Made by a program: the position numbers and the translations under genes
Origin: Pantoea agglomerans NBRC 102470
GTDB lineage: Bacteria; Pseudomonadota; Gammaproteobacteria; Enterobacterales; Enterobacteriaceae
Direction of reading: 5' to 3'
Length of the DNA: 64,000 nucleotides
NCBI RefSeq assembly: GCF_001598475.1
Contig: NZ_BCZA01000001.1
Location: 1-64,000 of the forward strand
Notes under the pieces: generated by a model
What the model was told of the DNA's origin: nothing
Database searches by the model: none
Seen by the model: the letters and a program-made list of their open reading frames with translations, nothing else
In this document: piece after piece, positions 62,856 through 64,000 of the stretch
Position numbering within the stretch: the stretch's first letter is position 1
How the letters are laid out: the number at the start of each line of letters is the position of its first letter

Positions 62856-63749
62856 ATGGAACAGCTTAAATCGGAACTCACGCTGGCGCTGGGTGAAACC
62901 ATCAGCCGCCTCGAAATGATCAGTGAACATCCACCCACCCGGCTTTATGCGTTATACGATCGGGATGGGCGCCCCATGCCGGTGGTGGCGAAATATTTTC
63001 GTCATCAGGGCCGGGCGGCGATGGAAGCCAGAAAGCTGGCGCTGCTAGGCCAGGCCGGACTGATCGCCGTGCCAGCGGTCTATGGTCTGGTGATGAGCCA
63101 GCAGCCGCCGGTGCATGAAATGCTCCTGCTGGCGCGACTGAATGGCGTGACGGCGGAGGTACCTGCGCGGGATGCTCAGCGCTGGCAACAGTTTTGCGAA
63201 CAGGTGGTCGAGGGAGTGCTGGCCTGGCACCGGCTCGACAGCCATGGCCTGGTCGGTACGGTGGACAGCACGCAGCAGAACAGCTGGCCCGCCTGGTATG
63301 CACAACGGGTTGAGGTGCTATGGGCGACCCTGAGCTATCTGCGTCCGCCAGCCTTTACGCTGGATGATCGCCAGATTCTGTTTCGCTGCCGGGCGCGACT
63401 GACGCATCTGTTTCGCGGCTTCGACGATCCCTGTGTGATGGTTCACGGCAACGTTCAGCTGCAGAGCATGCTGAAAGATAGCCGCAGTGACCAGTTAATC
63501 GCGATGACACAGCCGGGCACCATCCTCTGGGCACCCCGTGAATACGATCTTATCCATCTGGATACCTCGCCTGCCGAAACGGCGCTGCTGCATTGCTACC
63601 TGCAACGGGCGCCGGTTTCAGAGGGTTTTGTCTGGCGTCGGTGGGTTTATCAACTGTGGGACTGCATTGAGCATCTGGTTCAGACCGGCACGTTTAATCG
63701 TCCGCGTTTTGACCATGCACGCGCGCAATTACTTCCCTGGCTCGGCTGA
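62856..63749 (+). CDS. ycbJ: YcbJ, phosphotransferase-fold protein (probable pseudokinase)
   Basis: A 297-residue protein, the E. coli YcbJ length, with the aminoglycoside-phosphotransferase/choline-kinase-like fold. The N-lobe shows VVAKYF and EARKLALL (Lys-Glu pair). In the catalytic loop HGN replaces the canonical HGD, and the metal-binding IDxE/D segment reads IAMTQPG, so two catalytic aspartates are missing. GAGGAGG precedes the ATG. Substrate unknown. Its end overlaps elyC by 21 bp on the opposite strand. Confidence 0.88.
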   Translation: MEQLKSELTLALGETISRLEMISEHPPTRLYALYDRDGRPMPVVAKYFRHQGRAAMEARKLALLGQAGLIAVPAVYGLVMSQQPPVHEMLLLARLNGVTAEVPARDAQRWQQFCEQVVEGVLAWHRLDSHGLVGTVDSTQQNSWPAWYAQRVEVLWATLSYLRPPAFTLDDRQILFRCRARLTHLFRGFDDPCVMVHGNVQLQSMLKDSRSDQLIAMTQPGTILWAPREYDLIHLDTSPAETALLHCYLQRAPVSEGFVWRRWVYQLWDCIEHLVQTGTFNRPRFDHARAQLLPWLG

Positions 63750-64000
63750 GTCCGATTCCTCGCCTTTTAGCTGTTGCAACAGAGTGCCAAGCGTTTCGTA
63801 GACCGCACGTTCACTGTGACTCAGCCAGATCGATGAGGGTATCGCCCGTTCCCATCCATTCAGCGGTGACGTAATCGCCAGCTGATTAGCGGGAGCGGCC
63901 ATTGGCTTCAACCCGATCGCGTGGAAAAAGCGTATTGCCCGCGGCATATGATTCGCGGATGTGACCAGCAGAAACGAGCGATCGCCCACCACGGTTTTGA
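63729..64000 (-). CDS. elyC: Envelope biogenesis factor ElyC (DUF218), C-terminal part
   Basis: The 3' portion (90 codons) of a minus-strand gene that runs off the right edge. It encodes the C-terminal half of the DUF218/SanA-like domain (LVTSANHMPRAIRFF, then PANQLAI and NGWERAIPSS..W), which matches E. coli ElyC (YcbC), a factor in undecaprenyl-phosphate lipid metabolism and cell-wall integrity. The start and membrane helices lie beyond 64000. Confidence 0.85.
   Translation of the reverse strand, partial: KTVVGDRSFLLVTSANHMPRAIRFFHAIGLKPMAAPANQLAITSPLNGWERAIPSSIWLSHSERAVYETLGTLLQQLKGEESDSAEPGK

Overview
The window is chromosomal core DNA from a gammaproteobacterium of the order Enterobacterales. 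Its gene order follows the Escherichia coli K-12 interval from ybjG to elyC (ycbC) almost gene for gene, and most proteins have the same length as their E. coli counterparts within a few residues. The block lacks many genes that I recall lying here in K-12: mdfA-ybjHIJK, ybjS-ybjT, hcp-hcr, aqpZ, ybjX-macAB, serW, dmsABC-ycaC, ycaM, ycaP and ycaL. This compaction and the moderately GC-rich sequence fit Pantoea or a related Erwiniaceae genus. The genus call is an inference.

Layout. (1) 0-6.6 kb: ybjG, the sRNA gene rybB with a sigma-E-type promoter, ybjL, ybjM, grxA, then the ybjC-nfsA-rimK-ybjN redox and ribosome-modification operon. (2) 6.9-11.1 kb: potFGHI putrescine importer, then ybjO and rlmC. 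(3) 12.9-16.6 kb: the arginine importer (artJ; artPIQM) with recognisable ArgR operators. (4) 16.8-24.5 kb: ybjP, ybjQ-amiD, ltaE, poxB, lysO, ybjD, cspD. (5) 24.8-28.8 kb: clpS-clpA proteolysis genes, infA, aat (the adaptor, unfoldase and leucyl/phenylalanyl transferase of the N-end rule sit together). (6) 28.8-33.4 kb: cydDC exporter and trxB. (7) 33.9-41.6 kb: lrp, ftsK, lolA, rarA, serS. (8) 42-49.4 kb: ycaD, then the anaerobic pyruvate/formate cluster pflA, pflB, focA and ycaO. (9) 49.7-55.2 kb: serC-aroA, cmk-rpsA, ihfB. (10) 55.4-64 kb: comEC-msbA-lpxK-ycaQ-ycaR-kdsB-ycbJ, rich in lipid A/LPS genes, and the 3' end of elyC running off the window.

I see no prophage, insertion sequence, CRISPR array, rRNA or tRNA. 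The most interesting non-coding material is: rybB; a possible CRP-activated short RNA between grxA and ybjC (a perfect CRP palindrome, a -10 at class II spacing, and an otherwise unexplained intrinsic terminator); a long near-perfect hairpin in the lrp leader; an extremely AT-rich segment upstream of focA; and paired AT-rich palindromes between cspD and clpS. I found no obviously new multi-gene system; this is conserved housekeeping DNA and the findings are scored accordingly.
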